Shown here one piece after another: positions 31,107-43,116 of a stretch of DNA of 64,000 nt (the first letter of the stretch is position 1; the number at the start of each line of letters is the position of its first letter). A program made the position numbers and the translations under genes. Where the stretch lies: NCBI GenBank assembly GCA_022559985.1, contig JAFJTR010000004.1, positions 372,001 through 436,000 of the forward strand, given 5' to 3'. The notes under the pieces are model-generated. The model made no database searches, was not told where the DNA came from, and worked only from the letters and a program-made list of their open reading frames with translations. The DNA is from Parastagonospora avenae f. sp. tritici 18332-5. Taxonomy: Eukaryota > Ascomycota > Dothideomycetes > Pleosporales > Phaeosphaeriaceae.

Positions 31107-31210
31107 TTGATTGCTTATGACTAGAGAAGAACGAAACAAATAGAGATCATACTAATGTGGTTAATCCAGTCAACTCGATGAATAGCACTTCACCTCAGAC
31201 TTTGACTCAT

Positions 31211-32901
31211 CTAGATGTCTCCATCATATCTCCTCTCCGCCCCCTTGTACGCCCCATGAAACCCAAAGGCCATCGGTCCAAGCATCTCCGCGCGACCCAA
31301 TTCCTTCAGGTCCTTCGCATTCAACACAAGCAGATAGCTTTTATCAACATATCCATCCAGCACGACCGTCAACAGCACGCCGTCATCTTCAGCCGTGCCA
31401 TTCGGATCAGCGACAAATATCGCCTCACCAGGTGTATGACCTTCCTCCTCCCAGAAGACAGACGTCTGGGTGGTGTTGTCGAACTTGACGATTCCGTCCA
31501 TGAAGGATGACTTCAAGCGGTCAACGCAGCCGTATGAGAAGCGGTGGCGACGGGTCAGGTAGCGTGGGTTGATGGTGGGGAGTTCCATTGACATCATCTT
31601 GTCGGCTTGGAAGAGGAGCTCTGCGGGCATGGGCGTGCTGGAGCTTGCGCCCGATTCGATACTCGCGAGGCGGAATTGCGCTTGCATCGGCAAGCAGGAC
31701 AGGCGTTTCTTGCCCGCATACTCGGGGTTTGCGATGGATGAGACGAGGTTGTCGTAGTAGAAGCGCTCGATGACGTCGGTGTTCTCGAACATGCTCAGTT
31801 CGGTGATGATGTCGGTTTTGCTTGGGTCGGTGCTATTGGGCTCTTCCCATGCGTTGACGGAGTGGAAACAGAAGAATGGGTCGCTCTCGTAGGTTGCGAC
31901 AAGCCCTTTGCCGTGTTTGCGATCGACCACGTACCATCTTGCTTTGGAGTTGGGATTGAACGGGGCTGTGGCGTCGACTACGTTCTTGTGATATAGGAGG
32001 GGAATGCCATACCAGGCCACGTGGCTGTTCCAGACACAGAGTACGACGTAGTTCTCGGTGAGGAACAGTGAGTGAATGTACGCTGCTGTGCCTTCGAAGG
32101 TAGCCAGGACAGTCGTTTCGCCAGTTGCTGCGGAGGTGCCAAAGACACGGTAAACCGAAGGTCTCCCTAGCTTCAAGTTGAAGTTGAATATATCTCCAGT
32201 AATCGGGTCGGATTTGGCGTGCGCAGCTGAGTATTCGCCATTTAGCTCCGGATGAAGCGACCGCTGACTTGCAATACCCTGTGGCTCGAGTGTCTCCGGA
32301 TCAATCTTTTTGAACACAGAAGAGTCTGTTTTGGCATGCAATGCTTGGAGTGAGTTTGTATGCCCATTAACCCCAGACTTCTCGGAACTTGCAGTGTACC
32401 CTCCAGGCATGTTGATCGATAGCGTAACGCCAACATTCTGTGTACTGGGTGACTTCACGAACATGCCCATGACCTTCTTGAAAAAGCTTTCACATGGATC
32501 GCGCTTCGAGGCAAATGTGAAGCCGTCGACCTTTCCATTCTTTCTGACCATCTCGAGGTACTTATCACAATTGCGCCTTGATCGGTACTGGACTTTTGCG
32601 GGCCCATTAGGTTCAGGGAAGTCGATTTGGAAACGATGGACGCAAGAGAAGCCATCAAACCAGTGTTTGGCTGCCCAAATCTTGCCATCATCAGTAGTGG
32701 CTTTATAGCCTTGCGGTCCAGTTCGATCTATGAGGGTGGTCAGAACAACGGCATATCTGTTTAAATGCTCTGCGGCTTACATAATACACCAGCCGCGAAC
32801 GCTGGTATTTCTCCTTTCACTGCAAGCTCTACTGGCTCGAGTTCTTCGTAACTGGTGTCGAATCCAGCATCGTTTGGCCAGGTGACCTCTTGGACTGTCA
32901 T
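31211..32901 (-). CDS. Carotenoid cleavage oxygenase (RPE65 family)
   Basis: Two exons, 32901-32781 and 32727-31211 (53-nt intron), 545 residues. The family's four iron-binding His are visible: in AAHAKSDP (~210), YIHSLFLT (~259), CFHSVNAWEE (~329) and FGFHGAYK (~531), together with the Glu-rich neighbourhood PGEAIFVADP near the C-terminus. The N-terminus has the usual LEPVELAVKGEIPAFAAGVLYR start with GEIP. Members are non-haem iron enzymes that cut the double bonds of carotenoids, apocarotenoids or stilbenes; no carotenoid-cluster gene is next to it, so the substrate is open. No signal peptide. Confidence 0.92.
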
Positions 32902-34084
32902 GGCTGATGACGTTGTGTATTGACGACAGTGGCGACGGGCGATGAGACGATTATGCGAATGCAGCAATGTTCTTCAAGTATGATCTAAGACACAGGCTGC
33001 AATCAAAAGTCGAAGTCGATCCTGGTCGAGTGTAATGATGATTGGGGCCGATGTGAGCTAAAGATTTGAATGCAACGGGGGGGCAGGCGCTAGTGGTAAG
33101 ACAGAGGCGATGCTCGAAAACGGTGAAGAGGAATCTATAATGCATGTATATACTTCTACACAACGCGCGTAGATTGTTAATGGGCGAACTTCTCACCGTC
33201 TTGGACTGTAATGTCCCCGCCCTGAACAGACCGACATGCAACCCCAGTCCAATACTATGATCCACTAATAGTGGCGCCCCTTCGGACTCGCTACGAATAG
33301 GTAATTGTGCCGCTCCAGGACGTGTTACGGCCGAGGCGCTACTACAAACCCTCCGACCGCGCCCATCTGTGTGCCATTCGCTGTGGCTCACAAGTTCACA
33401 GCAGTAGCTTCCAGAGTGCCAACAAGGCATTATGGTGCTATCCAGGTCATGCGCATTGCTGAGAGGATGAACATATCGCTAGCAAACGAGGAGCTTGCAC
33501 GGTTCTGGTATACCTTAGCGAGCTCTACGAAAGTCACATTTCATGGCTTCGCTCTAGCTCATCAAGAGGCGAAGTTCATCATAACATCAGGCGCATAATA
33601 GGTTGAAGATGTGGCTGTTTTTGAGACCGCATACGGAGGCCCGATGAACACCAACGATCAGCTGTTTAGCGAGCTGAAAAGGCGGACCCAGGAAGCCACG
33701 AATGCGCAGAGCATGTGGTAATCAAAACTGTGTGCTCCTGCAAGCTGCAAGAGACGCAAAGCACTCGGGGATGCTTTGAGGGCTGCCCAGCTGTCCAGGT
33801 CTTTAGTGAGCCATGGTTGACTGGGGCAATCATTGGGAGGAGCGCAAAAGATGCAAAGGGTATAGCGCATCTCAGCCCTACCGTGGCCGTTGCATCACCG
33901 ATTGGCGAACTTCTTCGACATTCGCCATGTTTCACTCAACTTGCATCAAACATCGCTTCCACCAAATCTAGGCTTGCGCAAAATCTGGAATATTACTGGA
34001 GCGCCTCTAGCCTAATCGCACAATTCTTGTCACCCACCATACACCCTCCACACAAAGAAGACAGACATAAACCCCACCATCGCC
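32902..34084. other. Divergent intergenic region, nothing recognised
   Basis: 1.2 kb between the carotenoid oxygenase and the membrane coiled-coil gene. Short ORFs on both strands have no recognisable content. Confidence 0.45.
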
Positions 34085-35122
34085 ATGGGCGCACTCCTCA
34101 CGCTTCCCATAACTCTCCTAAACTTCCTCCTCCCGTTCACAAAGCCCGGGACACCACTGGCACAAGATATCTTCCACACTGCCGTCCTGTGCGGCACACT
34201 ATACTACGCACCACAGATCGCAGAATGGTACAACGCCTGGCAACATCGCGACACACCACCAGACGCACCAGATGAAGACGCCATACACCAACCCGGCGCC
34301 AGCCCAGCCCCAATCAATCCACCTCCCCGCCAACGCCAACGCGAAGACGTCCCCCTAGACGAGCGCCTCGTCCTGCAACCCTCCGACGACGAAGACGACG
34401 CACAACCTCCCCCCCTCGCCCCGACCCCGCCCTTCAACCAGCAAAATCACAACATCCAAGAACCGCCCCTCCTCCAGCCGCACGACGCCGGCGAAGGACC
34501 CGCAAACCCGGATCCAAACGCCCCTAGAAACACCCCTGCGAATCGCACCGTCGGCGCGAAGAAAGCAAAGTCTCTCGCTCGCAAGGATCAGCGCCGCGCA
34601 TACCACGAGTTTCACAGGCAGGAAGCGGAGCTGCGGAGATTAAGGGAGCAAGAGGGCGCTGAGGAGAGGGAGGCGGAACTTGCGGCGGAGAAGGAGCGCA
34701 GGGCGAAGATCGAGGCGGATATTGCGGCGAAGGAGAGGGAGGAGCGGGCGAGGCGGAAGGAGGAAGAGCGTAGGGAGCAGGAGGAGGAGAATGAGCGCCG
34801 GGAGCGCGTGGTTGATAGGGTACGGAGGGAGTTGAGGCAGAGGGGGTGTGTGGATTTGCTTGAGCAGGGGAGGAAGGAGGGGAAGGATAGGTTGTGGGTT
34901 ACGAGGCTGGTTAAGGCGAGCGGATTGCTGTCGCAGTTGGCTACGGAGGGCAGCAAGATTATGATCACGGGCGATGGGTGGTTGGTAAAGGTCGATCAGG
35001 AGATTATGGCACAAGCATACAGGGATGCTGAGGTGTTTGGAGCGAAGAATGGGGGGAGGGTGGGCTTTGAGGAGTTGGGTGGCTTCATGGAGCGGGCTGT
35101 GAGGGCGAGGGCCAAAGCATAG
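34085..35122 (+). CDS. Membrane-anchored coiled-coil protein, uncharacterised, 345 aa
   Basis: Single exon; the start ATG at 34085 is in a good context (GCCATGGG) and begins a hydrophobic stretch (LLTLPITLLNFLLPF, with a second one near residues 28-44), giving an N-terminal membrane anchor. Next comes a Pro/Asp-rich linker with acidic DDEDDA, then a long charged helix (residues ~165-255) rich in RRxxE and EEERREQEEE, and a compact C-terminal region (DRLWVTRLVKASGLLSQL... MITGDGWLVKV) with a winged-helix look. The layout recalls DDRGK1-type ER proteins but the sequence does not show their signature, so the function is open. Confidence 0.68.
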   Translation: MGALLTLPITLLNFLLPFTKPGTPLAQDIFHTAVLCGTLYYAPQIAEWYNAWQHRDTPPDAPDEDAIHQPGASPAPINPPPRQRQREDVPLDERLVLQPSDDEDDAQPPPLAPTPPFNQQNHNIQEPPLLQPHDAGEGPANPDPNAPRNTPANRTVGAKKAKSLARKDQRRAYHEFHRQEAELRRLREQEGAEEREAELAAEKERRAKIEADIAAKEREERARRKEEERREQEEENERRERVVDRVRRELRQRGCVDLLEQGRKEGKDRLWVTRLVKASGLLSQLATEGSKIMITGDGWLVKVDQEIMAQAYRDAEVFGAKNGGRVGFEELGGFMERAVRARAKA

Positions 35123-35538
35123 ATAGGGACAACGACCGGCAGCAGTGATACTGCTGGTAGCAGATATGATACCCGAGACACTTGACCGCATGAACACTGG
35201 CACGATGTTGTCTAGTTAGAGTTGTTCGTAATTGGAAAGATGATTTTCATTCAGGCTTCACTCTACGGACCCAGGGTACCGGATGACATCAACAGATCCT
35301 GGGTGAGCTTCGCGAGCGAACCGCCTCTTGTCCACCATTCATCATGAGCCATTCACATCATAGAACCATAAAACAGCTTGTGTCGAATTGTCCATTTTTG
35401 TCATGCAACCATGAAAGAGGTTATTCGCCTAGAGAACCTTGACATGCTGAAGATCCTCCGTAGCGTCCAGTAAGTACCAGACCAGCCCGATGAGAGAAAA
35501 CCCAGACACCATGCACCGCCACAGATATATGCACGCCC
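35123..35538. other. 3' regions of convergent genes
   Basis: About 415 bp between the membrane coiled-coil gene and RPS5, nothing else seen. Confidence 0.4.
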
Positions 35539-36415
35539 TTATCGGTTGGACTTTGCGACACGCTCCAACTCGTCCTTCTTCTTGATCGCGTAGGAGTTGC
35601 TGCTTCCCTTGGCAGCGTTGATGAGCTCCTCAGCAAGGCACTCGGCGACCGACTTGACGTTGCGGAAAGCGGCCTCACGGGCACCAATGGTGAGGAGAGC
35701 GATGGCCTGGTTGACGCGGCGGAGGGGCGAGACATCGACGGCCTGGCGACGGACGGTACCAGCGGAACCGATACGGGTGGAGTCTTCACGGGGACCGCAG
35801 TTGACAACGGCATCGACGACGACCTGGATGGGGTTCTGGTCGGTCATGATGTGGATCTGATAATGTCAGTCTTGTTCTCAAACCGCCGGTTCTTCTCACG
35901 CCGAAACACGTGGCTGTTTTCTGGTAGACGTACGATCTCGAAAGCGTGGGCAACAATGCGCACAGCCATGAGCTTCTTTCCGTTGTTGCGGCCGTTCATC
36001 ATGAGGGAGTTGGTGAGACGCTCAATGATGGGGCACTGCGCCTTCCTGAATCGCTTGACGGCATAGCGGCCGGCGGAATGTGAGATGTAGACAGGCGAGC
36101 GGATCTGGATGTAGTCGCTGCGAGCCTGTTAGCCCATGCTCTCATTGCACAATTTCACGTCTCCGATGCCACCATAGTTCGTTCCTCCAAATTATGTGCG
36201 ACGGGATGCGGGTGGGTGAACGTACGTCAACGAGATATCGCGGACCTCGACCTCCTCGTAGCTCCACTGCAAATTGTTACAATGTTGTACGTGTCCGACT
36301 TTCGTGATAGACATACCTTGTTGAACAGCTTGATGCTGCCAATCTCGTCGGTGACCTCCTTGGGGAGCACGGCGTAGCCGGCGGGGCTCTCGACCTCGAT
36401 TTCTCCGTCAGACAT
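35539..36415 (-). CDS. RPS5: Small-subunit ribosomal protein S5 (uS7)
   Basis: Four exons: 36415-36317, 36266-36226, 36117-35934 and 35856-35539, giving 213 residues, as expected. The spliced reading is continuous with the eukaryotic family: IKLFNK-WSYEEVEVRDISL-TDYIQIRSPVY, SAGRYAVKRFRKAQCPIIER, LTNSLMMNGRNNGKKLMAVR, then QNPIQVVVDAVVNCGPREDS and the C-terminal SNSYAIKKKDELERVAKSNR. It is part of the 40S head. Three introns near the 5' end are typical of fungal ribosomal protein genes. Intact. Confidence 0.97.
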
Positions 36416-36921
36416 GATTGCGGTTTCGGTTGGTAGAGGAAGGAGGAAGTGGACGCTGGTCGGTGATTGTCGCTGGACTTGTGAGCTTCGAAGTCGCGGG
36501 ACCGCGAAATTCGATTGTTCAGTTCGGCTAGGCGGCCAATAAGAGGCGCGCATGTCTTGGCACACGACGCACTGAGATGGGCGAGAGCGAGGAACGACCC
36601 CACCAAAATGGTGACAGGAACGGTAAAGCGCAGCATTTCGACCATTACCACTTTGAGGACTTCAAATTCTGATTCAAGAAAAAGGACTTTTTGGTCGCTA
36701 TTACAAGTTCGAATTGTACTATGTGAGTATCCAAAACCAAGGCCGCACTCGACAACGCCAAAAACAAGAGGTATACAACTCCAAATACACTGCACAGATG
36801 CGGTGGCCCCGAAACTCCATGCAATGCCGCTGAGGTCGCCGGGAAAGAAGTTGACGAAACAGAGCAAGTTATACTTCTTGCTACACACAAATTAGCACCA
36901 TGAAGGCCGATAGCTGTGCTC
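36416..36921. other. Promoter of RPS5 and 3' end of the coiled-coil gene
   Basis: Both neighbours are on the minus strand. No additional gene seen. Confidence 0.4.
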
Positions 36922-39028
36922 TCATCTGCGTGCCCTTGACACCGGCGCACTGATGTCCCTTCGTTCTTTTACGCCCTCCACCATCTGCTTCATGGGCGTT
37001 CCGTGACCGGCAGCGAAGCTTCTAGCACGGCCGCGGCGTTCACGAATACTCCGTAGTGCCTTCTCTCTGTCGATTGGCAACATGTTCAAAGACAATTCTC
37101 CCAGCACAGGCGTCTGTGCGTCTGAAGCAGCGTGAGCGATTGTGGACGGTGTCATAGGTCCCAAGCCAGGTCTGAAAGCTGGTGTCGCCGGCGAAAAGGC
37201 AATGGGAATGGTGGTCGTGGTGGTGTGCAGCTCATAGCGTGCAGGTGTGGCGGGTTCAAATGGTTCTTGTGTCGGTACTTGAGGCTCACTCTCTTCTTCA
37301 TCCTCTTCGTCCATGGCGTCCTCGTGAATGTCAATGCATGCGGTCTTTTTCTCTTTTGACATGCTTCGGCGGCTCACAGCTACGGACACAACACTTGGAG
37401 CGTCTGGGGCACATGGCGAAGACGCAATAAAGGTCTCGGTAACGGCAGACAGATCCAACTTGGGAGTTTTCGCGGGAGTGTCCACGTGTGTAGATGCGGG
37501 AGCCTTGACAGAGGAAGGAATGGCCTTGAACGTGCCTGTGGAGGGCGAGAAGGCAATCACAGCTTCAGTCTCGGCAGCCAGGTTGCTGGACTTGGTTTCG
37601 GAGATGGCAGTATGAATCTCCTCTGCTGGTGGTGTGAATGGGCGCTCATCTTCAACTGGTTCTTGTTTTATCATCACTCCCTCCATTACATCATCCTCAT
37701 GCGCACTGGCTGGAGGAGTGTATACGGGCACAGAGGTCTTGATGTGCAGCATCTGGGTGTCGTATGTGTCGTCGTGTACGTATGCCTTCCCCTTGTTCTC
37801 CGCAATTCGGCACGAGCAGCACTGGAACTGGCATTCCATCTTCATGAAATCGATCTGGTCTTGGGCGCGCTCGCGAAGGCGTTTCTCTGTAGCCAGCTCC
37901 TGCTGAAGAAGCTTGTACTCGACTGCTGACTTCTTGGGGGCCACGTTCTCCTTGTCGTCGTCCTCGCGCTGCACGCTCCGTGGCTTGCGAGGGGAGCGCA
38001 CTGGCGAGCCAAATTCATCGTGCTCGTCTGCACCGGCGGTTGGGAGCGGAATGTGGCCCTCCGCTGCGATACGCATGACCTCCTCTTCCTTCAAGCTAGT
38101 CTTCAGAGTGTCGCGTTCGCCTTCGACTGACTTGAGTGCATCTTTCAGAGTTTGCACCTCTTCACTCAGGCGAGCTACGGCACCTTCAAGTTCGACCTGC
38201 AGGCTGTAGACCTGGTTCTTGTAGTTGTCGGCCTCTCTTGACTTGTAGTCGAGATCTGATCTTGTCCGTCGCACCTCTTTCTCAAGGGTTTGCACTTTGG
38301 CCTGCATGGTCGGCACCATGTTGGTCACTTTCAGGTTCTCAGTCTGCATTTGCCTCGCGTGCTTCTGGTGTTGGCGGTACTTCTGCTCAAGCACTCGGTT
38401 CTGCTCTTCGAGGGTTTTCTGGCGAGCGCATTAGTATGACTTGCTTTAGAAAAGTCTCGTAGATACTCACCACTTTGATAGAGTCTGAGGTCCAGCGTTC
38501 TTCGCGGTCTTTGAAGACCTGCTCCCACTTCTTGACATTAGCCTTGTGTGCCTTCCACTCCTTTTCGTATTGATCTTTGGAGACGCCAATCTGCAGGCTT
38601 GATCTTGCCTGTGCCAGCTCGCTCTCCAACTCCTCAATACGCAACGCTTTGCGCTCCAGGATCGTGCTGTGGTCCTTCTCGTGACGGTGGAATTTCTCGG
38701 CCCATTTCGACTTTTCTTTCTCGAGCATCTGCTTGTATCGTTGGACGGCTTCTCGTGGGTCCTTAACCTCGAGGCCTTCGAACATGACCGCGAGGCCCTG
38801 GACGGACACGTCTGAGTCGGTGCGTCGATGCATCGGACCACGAATAGGCGAGCGATTTGGCGATCGTGTAGGCGATAGTGGTGGTATCGATGATAGCAAG
38901 GGTGCAGAGGGCGACTGCGGGAGTGGCCCGTCATATGGTGGAATCGTGCCTGCTGCGCGCTCTGGGCTGAGTGCGAATGGCTTCCATGGCGGCGACATGC
39001 CTAGTTTGGAAGGCGATGGCGGATCCAT
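36922..39028 (-). CDS. Coiled-coil protein, possibly a spindle-pole or cytoskeletal factor, 684 aa
   Basis: Two exons, 39028-38471 and 38418-36922 (52-nt intron; donor GTGAGT), read as SDSIKV-KTLEEQNRVLEQ. The start is placed at MDPPSPSKLG, though the frame is open further up. Residues 1-80 are Pro/Ser-rich with repeated SP sites, including PTRSPNRSPIRGP, likely kinase targets. Residues ~80-350 form a long coiled coil. A conserved-looking Cys patch, MKMECQFQCCSCRIAENKG, follows, then a disordered acidic tail with more TP and SP sites. Its layout is like fungal Cut12-type spindle-pole-body proteins, but I do not recognise a diagnostic motif, so this is only a suggestion. Confidence 0.68.
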
Positions 39029-39681
39029 TTGGACCGCTTGCTCTTTGAGTCGCGCCAGATTTGCGGTGGTAGAAGGTGACTTTAGTAGGTAGGTATGTCT
39101 CGTTATGATGCAGGTGCAATTAGTGGGTAGAGAGGCTGCGGCTGCGTGTGTGTAGTACAAGTTCGGATGGTTCCATCCATGTAAACAAACTAAGCGACGC
39201 TCCTTCCTCATAGCAACAGAGCCAGCCAATCACAAGCGAGGGCTCCACGTCATCACCAAAACTTCCACGCGCGACGAGCTTTATAATCTAAAAAGGCCCC
39301 TACTCGTTGAACTATAAGATGCGTCTCGCTTAATTACTCCTTTCTTGTGATCGCATCTCTTCGCACAGAGACGCTGCCAGTAGGAACGGCCGCAACAACA
39401 TTTCAAGCCACCCAGAGTTGTGTGTGCCCGAAAGCTTTGTAGTGTGAGCACTCCAGGGCTACCACTATTCCACACGGCCTTGATCAGCTGTGATTAAATT
39501 TCTATTGACTTTGAAACCGCATTCGGCTCTTAGAGAATCTCAAATTATGAGGAAATAGGATCTTGTGAAGCGTCTGGTGCGTTTGCACGGCGGCGAATTG
39601 GCGCTGGTTTGCATCATTCGGCTTTTCTCCTTCACCACGTGTTTTCAGTGAGGTTTACTTCTCGTCCCTAAACCTGCTGCC
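39029..39681. promoter_or_regulatory. Divergent promoter region
   Basis: 650 bp between the coiled-coil gene (minus) and the MYND gene (plus). No specific site claimed. Confidence 0.4.
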
Positions 39682-39849
39682 TTGTTTCTGTCATATCAGT
39701 CTCTTTTTCGACACCCATATCTTCTATCCCACACCACCACAACAACATGGCCGACAAGGAGTGCGTTGTTTCTGTCATATCAGTCTCTTTTTCGACACCC
39801 ATATCTTCTATCCCACACCACCACAACAACATGGCCGACAAGGAGTGCG
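39682..39849 (+). repeat. Perfect 84-bp tandem duplication across the start codon of the MYND gene
   Basis: Units 39682-39765 and 39766-39849 appear identical. Each holds ~65 bases of leader, the ATG and six further codons (MADKECV). The sequence TTGTTT occurs at the start of both units and right after the second, so the duplication probably arose by slippage at that short match. 84 bp equals 28 codons, so the first ATG is in frame with the second. Confidence 0.93.
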
Positions 39850-41277
39850 TTGTTTGTACCCAACCTGCTTACATCTGGTGCTAACACTGTCCCGAAACTG
39901 AAGTTGGTGGCCGTCCACTAAATGTGCGTTTGTATTGCACACCATTGTGCCAGGAAGCAGACAAGCTTACACATCAAACGACTTGCTTCAGTAAGGATGA
40001 CAAGAAGGACCTGCTCGATCGCGCATATCGAGCAGGCGAACTCGCGCAGGCCATCTTCTACTCTTTCATCGAGCACACTTGGGCATACGACATAAGCAAT
40101 ATTGTCATCATCCCAGATCAGCATGGCGAGATCAGAGCGCTTGAGGTCACTCGTGGTCCAGGCAACGATAACGGCCCTGTAGGAGAGAGCACTTGCGAAC
40201 AATATGCTGGTGGCCGGCTGTACAAGATCCCGCCTGAAATGTTCAGGTCGGCAGCTGAGCAGAAGGCGAAGCGCATGTTGTTGGCTGATCAGCGCTCAGT
40301 GTGGATGTTCATGAATATGCACATCGTCGTGTGGACCCTGTTCAAAGGTAGACGATACGCCATGCAGCACCCCACTCGACTGACCATGCAATTCAGATCT
40401 GATCAGCGACCCCACGCAAGACATCAAGGAACTCGTGCACCGACTCCCGACCAGTACGCGACGCTTTATTCGCCACATCGATAGCTCCGGCAAGAAGACC
40501 AAGCGCGACGATCTTAAGAACCCAGACGAGGATGCTCTGAGCGACATCAAGGGTGTATACCGCATCACGCTCAAAAATGGTACTCAGCTTGCTCTTGACC
40601 TCGCTGGTGCACAGTATGATCTTCATCATAACACCGTTGAGCCGTGGATCCCTTACCTCAATCGCTCTGCCAGTGTGATCAAGTACCGCATTCCGTTCCG
40701 CTCAGACTACGACAATCACATGGCGTTCATGAGCAGCTATCATCACATTACGCACCTGACTATGAAACTAGAGCAACTGAAGAGCCTGGATAGTATTTTG
40801 GCCTCCTGTACGAGTACCCCCGGCTTCGAGCTCGGCAACATGCTTGTCGCCGATAATGATCACTTCCTCCTCTACAAGAACAAGCTCGAGATGGCCGTTA
40901 CCTCGTGTCTTCAAGAGCGCCCTAGCCAAATTGACGGCGATGGGCCAATGTGCATTGTCACGCCATTCGACCTTCGCCACCCCGAAGTTATCGAGAAGAT
41001 GGACAAAGCTGCGGCTGGTGAATCGGCGCTGTTCGATGTCGGCGACATGAAGAAGTTCGACTTGTCCAAGCTGTCGGATATGATCAAGATGCCTGGAGAT
41101 GTCATCACGTACGCGGAGAAGAAGAAGGCTAAGAACCTGCTTCAGTGCCGCTACGCATACAAGATGCCCGGAGATTGGAGACTGATGTTTCTGGAGAGTA
41201 CCTTACCGTCCGAGAAGGTACCGCTGGAGTGCGTCAGTGAGAACCCGTATTGGAAAGGGAATAGATACGGGAAGTAG
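39747..41277 (+). CDS. MYND-finger protein, start duplicated and interrupted by one in-frame stop
   Basis: Exons 39747 (or 39831)-40347 and 40397-41277. From the second ATG the frame reads MADKECVVCTQPAYIWC, then TAA at 39882, then HCPETE... LYCTPLCQEADKLTHQTTC. Read through, the Cys/His spacing (C-x2-C-x7-C-x2-C-x14-YC-x3-C-x7-H-x3-C) is that of a MYND zinc finger, so the stop falls exactly between two ligand Cys. The remaining ~420 residues are well preserved across the intron (LFK-DLISDPTQDI) and end WKGNRYGK; they have no recognised domain. The first ATG would add 28 residues. The stop may be real (CAA to TAA), a sequencing error, or the product may start downstream. Family members of this form are common, diverse and uncharacterised in Dothideomycetes. 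Confidence 0.65.
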
Positions 41278-41648
41278 GTGTGACGGGGTTTAATGAGTGC
41301 TAGTACACTATGAAGGGAGGACAAACAATGCATGGCTGCTTAGCTACTATCCACACTATGAGCTTATCCATGCTGACTTTCGTAAGACTTGACATGCCAC
41401 CTCTAAGTTCGATTCGCCTATAACATTGTGCTGTCACTATTTAGAGATCACCTCAAAGAGATTTCCTGGCGCATCATAGTATATACACAATGTAGTAGAA
41501 TCCGACAATACTTTCAAACGCCTATAAATTACCCAGCTCGCTGTTCTCTAGCATCTGCTCATCACAGACCCAGTATTGTCGACTTTGCCAACTCAAGTAA
41601 GATCCTGACTTTGATTGCAACATCATCATACCCGAAACATCATCAAAC
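41278..41648. other. Intergenic, nothing recognised
   Basis: Between the MYND gene and the decayed RING gene. Confidence 0.4.
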
Positions 41649-42314
41649 ATGAGTCAAATTCCACACAACGCAGCTATGGTACTTCCAAACAGCACTGCGT
41701 CGTCTGGGCCGCTATACACTACCCAAGATCTCCCTACATCGCATTTCCAGGACACAAATACCGAATGCAATATATGCAGATGTGATGATACTGCTGACGT
41801 TGACAACGCGATACGGCGCTGCTTACGCAGATCGTACGCATCGATCTCTGCAGTCACATATTCCACCGCATCTGCCTCTCAACTTGGCTCGATGAACAGA
41901 TGCGCAATAATGCAGGCACGTCTCGAATGTGTCGTATCGTACTAGTGCCGAGCACTCGGCAGAGCTCTGAGGATATATTGCAGCAGCTGCGCGGTAGAGT
42001 TCGAGACAGAATTGAACACCTTGAGCGAAGAAGTGGCACACGCACAGACAGCCCTGCGCAACTGGCAGCAACGGCGTACGTTAGATCACGAGTGAACGGC
42101 TCACTCTTTTCATCAGGTCGAACTATTTCAGACTGAGATGTCAGAGCGTATCATGAAAGCCAGACTGTTCCAACACGCTGATCCGGTCCGTAATCAGCAG
42201 CTTGAACAAGAGATCCAGGAGATGCGCCCGAGGATGGGAGAGCTGGGGATGGCATTTGCTGGAGCAAATGCAGGCGCTGAATCTGTCTTTCAAGATACGG
42301 ATACTGTCCAATGA
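41649..42314 (+). pseudogene. RING-H2 finger gene, frame-broken and missing a ligand
   Basis: The first frame (ATG 41649) reaches TECNICRCDD, the first Cys pair of a RING finger. The rest of the finger is found in another frame from 41849: CSHIFHRICLSTWLDEQ then MCRIVL. The final pair lacks one Cys (SRMC where C-x2-C is expected). The first frame then picks up again as a coiled coil (TELNTLSEEVAHAQTALRNWQQR), and a further coiled-coil segment follows (SERIMKARLFQHADPVRNQ to 42314) after what looks like a small intron near 42076-42115. At least two frame changes are needed. An intron within the finger would be 32 nt, below normal size, so decay is the simpler reading. E3 ubiquitin ligase ancestry is likely. 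Confidence 0.6.
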
Positions 42315-43116
42315 CATCCTTCACGTTCAGATAGTGTGTGAGACTGTTAGAGAGACTTTGTTGCCGCTTGAGTCGAGGGCTGATCAAGCGCAAGCGTAAT
42401 TTGAGCTGTTCAAACAGACATCTAGAAGGTGACAAAGTACACGAGGTCGTCATGCAGTATTGCTAAGATACTGCAGAAACACGCTGTAATTGGGTATCTG
42501 CCAGCCAGTTGCCCGTCAGATGTGCCTCGGTCTTGTCAACTGATGGCTAAAGCTGGGCGCCAAATATAATGCAAAGCCCATAAGGATGTGTAGTACATCT
42601 CTCGCAAACTCATAGTACGCGCTTACATTTAATTGAACGTTCTTGATAAAAGCTCTTCCCAACATGCACAATAGGCGTTTCTGTGTTGTTATAGTCAATG
42701 TACAACCACCCTTCTTCAAACAATCACAATTTAAAATCCGAAACCTACACATTGACTGAGGAGATATCGATGCCAATATAATACCTTCTACATCCGTAAC
42801 AAATGCATGTCTGTCCATATGCTCTCGTACCTGGGCAGTGAGTGAAAGCGACAAAGCCCATCATGATTATAATGCGATACGCCATTTCGAGCATCCGATA
42901 AGATGCGAGAGTAGTTATTCAGAGCTTGATATACAATGGACGCAAATGTAATGTTATAAGACGCGTGGAAATTCCGCGGGAGATCTCTCGGACTTCGGCT
43001 GCACGGACCCCATGCTAGTGACAGGTGCCGCATTTCGATCCTCATTTTGTCGAAGCTTCACTGAAGCACAATATCGACATTAAGTGCCTATCGATCATGA
43101 GACGCGTCTGCTTGCA
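42315..43116. other. Intergenic, nothing recognised
   Basis: About 800 bp with no supported ORF. Confidence 0.45.

Noticed and set aside
39852..39903. Possible intron removing the TAA of the MYND gene (GTTTGT ... CTAAC ... GAAG)
   Set aside because: It has a good branch site, but its 52 nt shift the frame: the joined exon would stop within six codons, and several zinc-ligand Cys would be lost.
41390..41430. tRNA-like box B (GTTCGATTC)
   Set aside because: No box A at a suitable distance and no acceptor stem can be formed.
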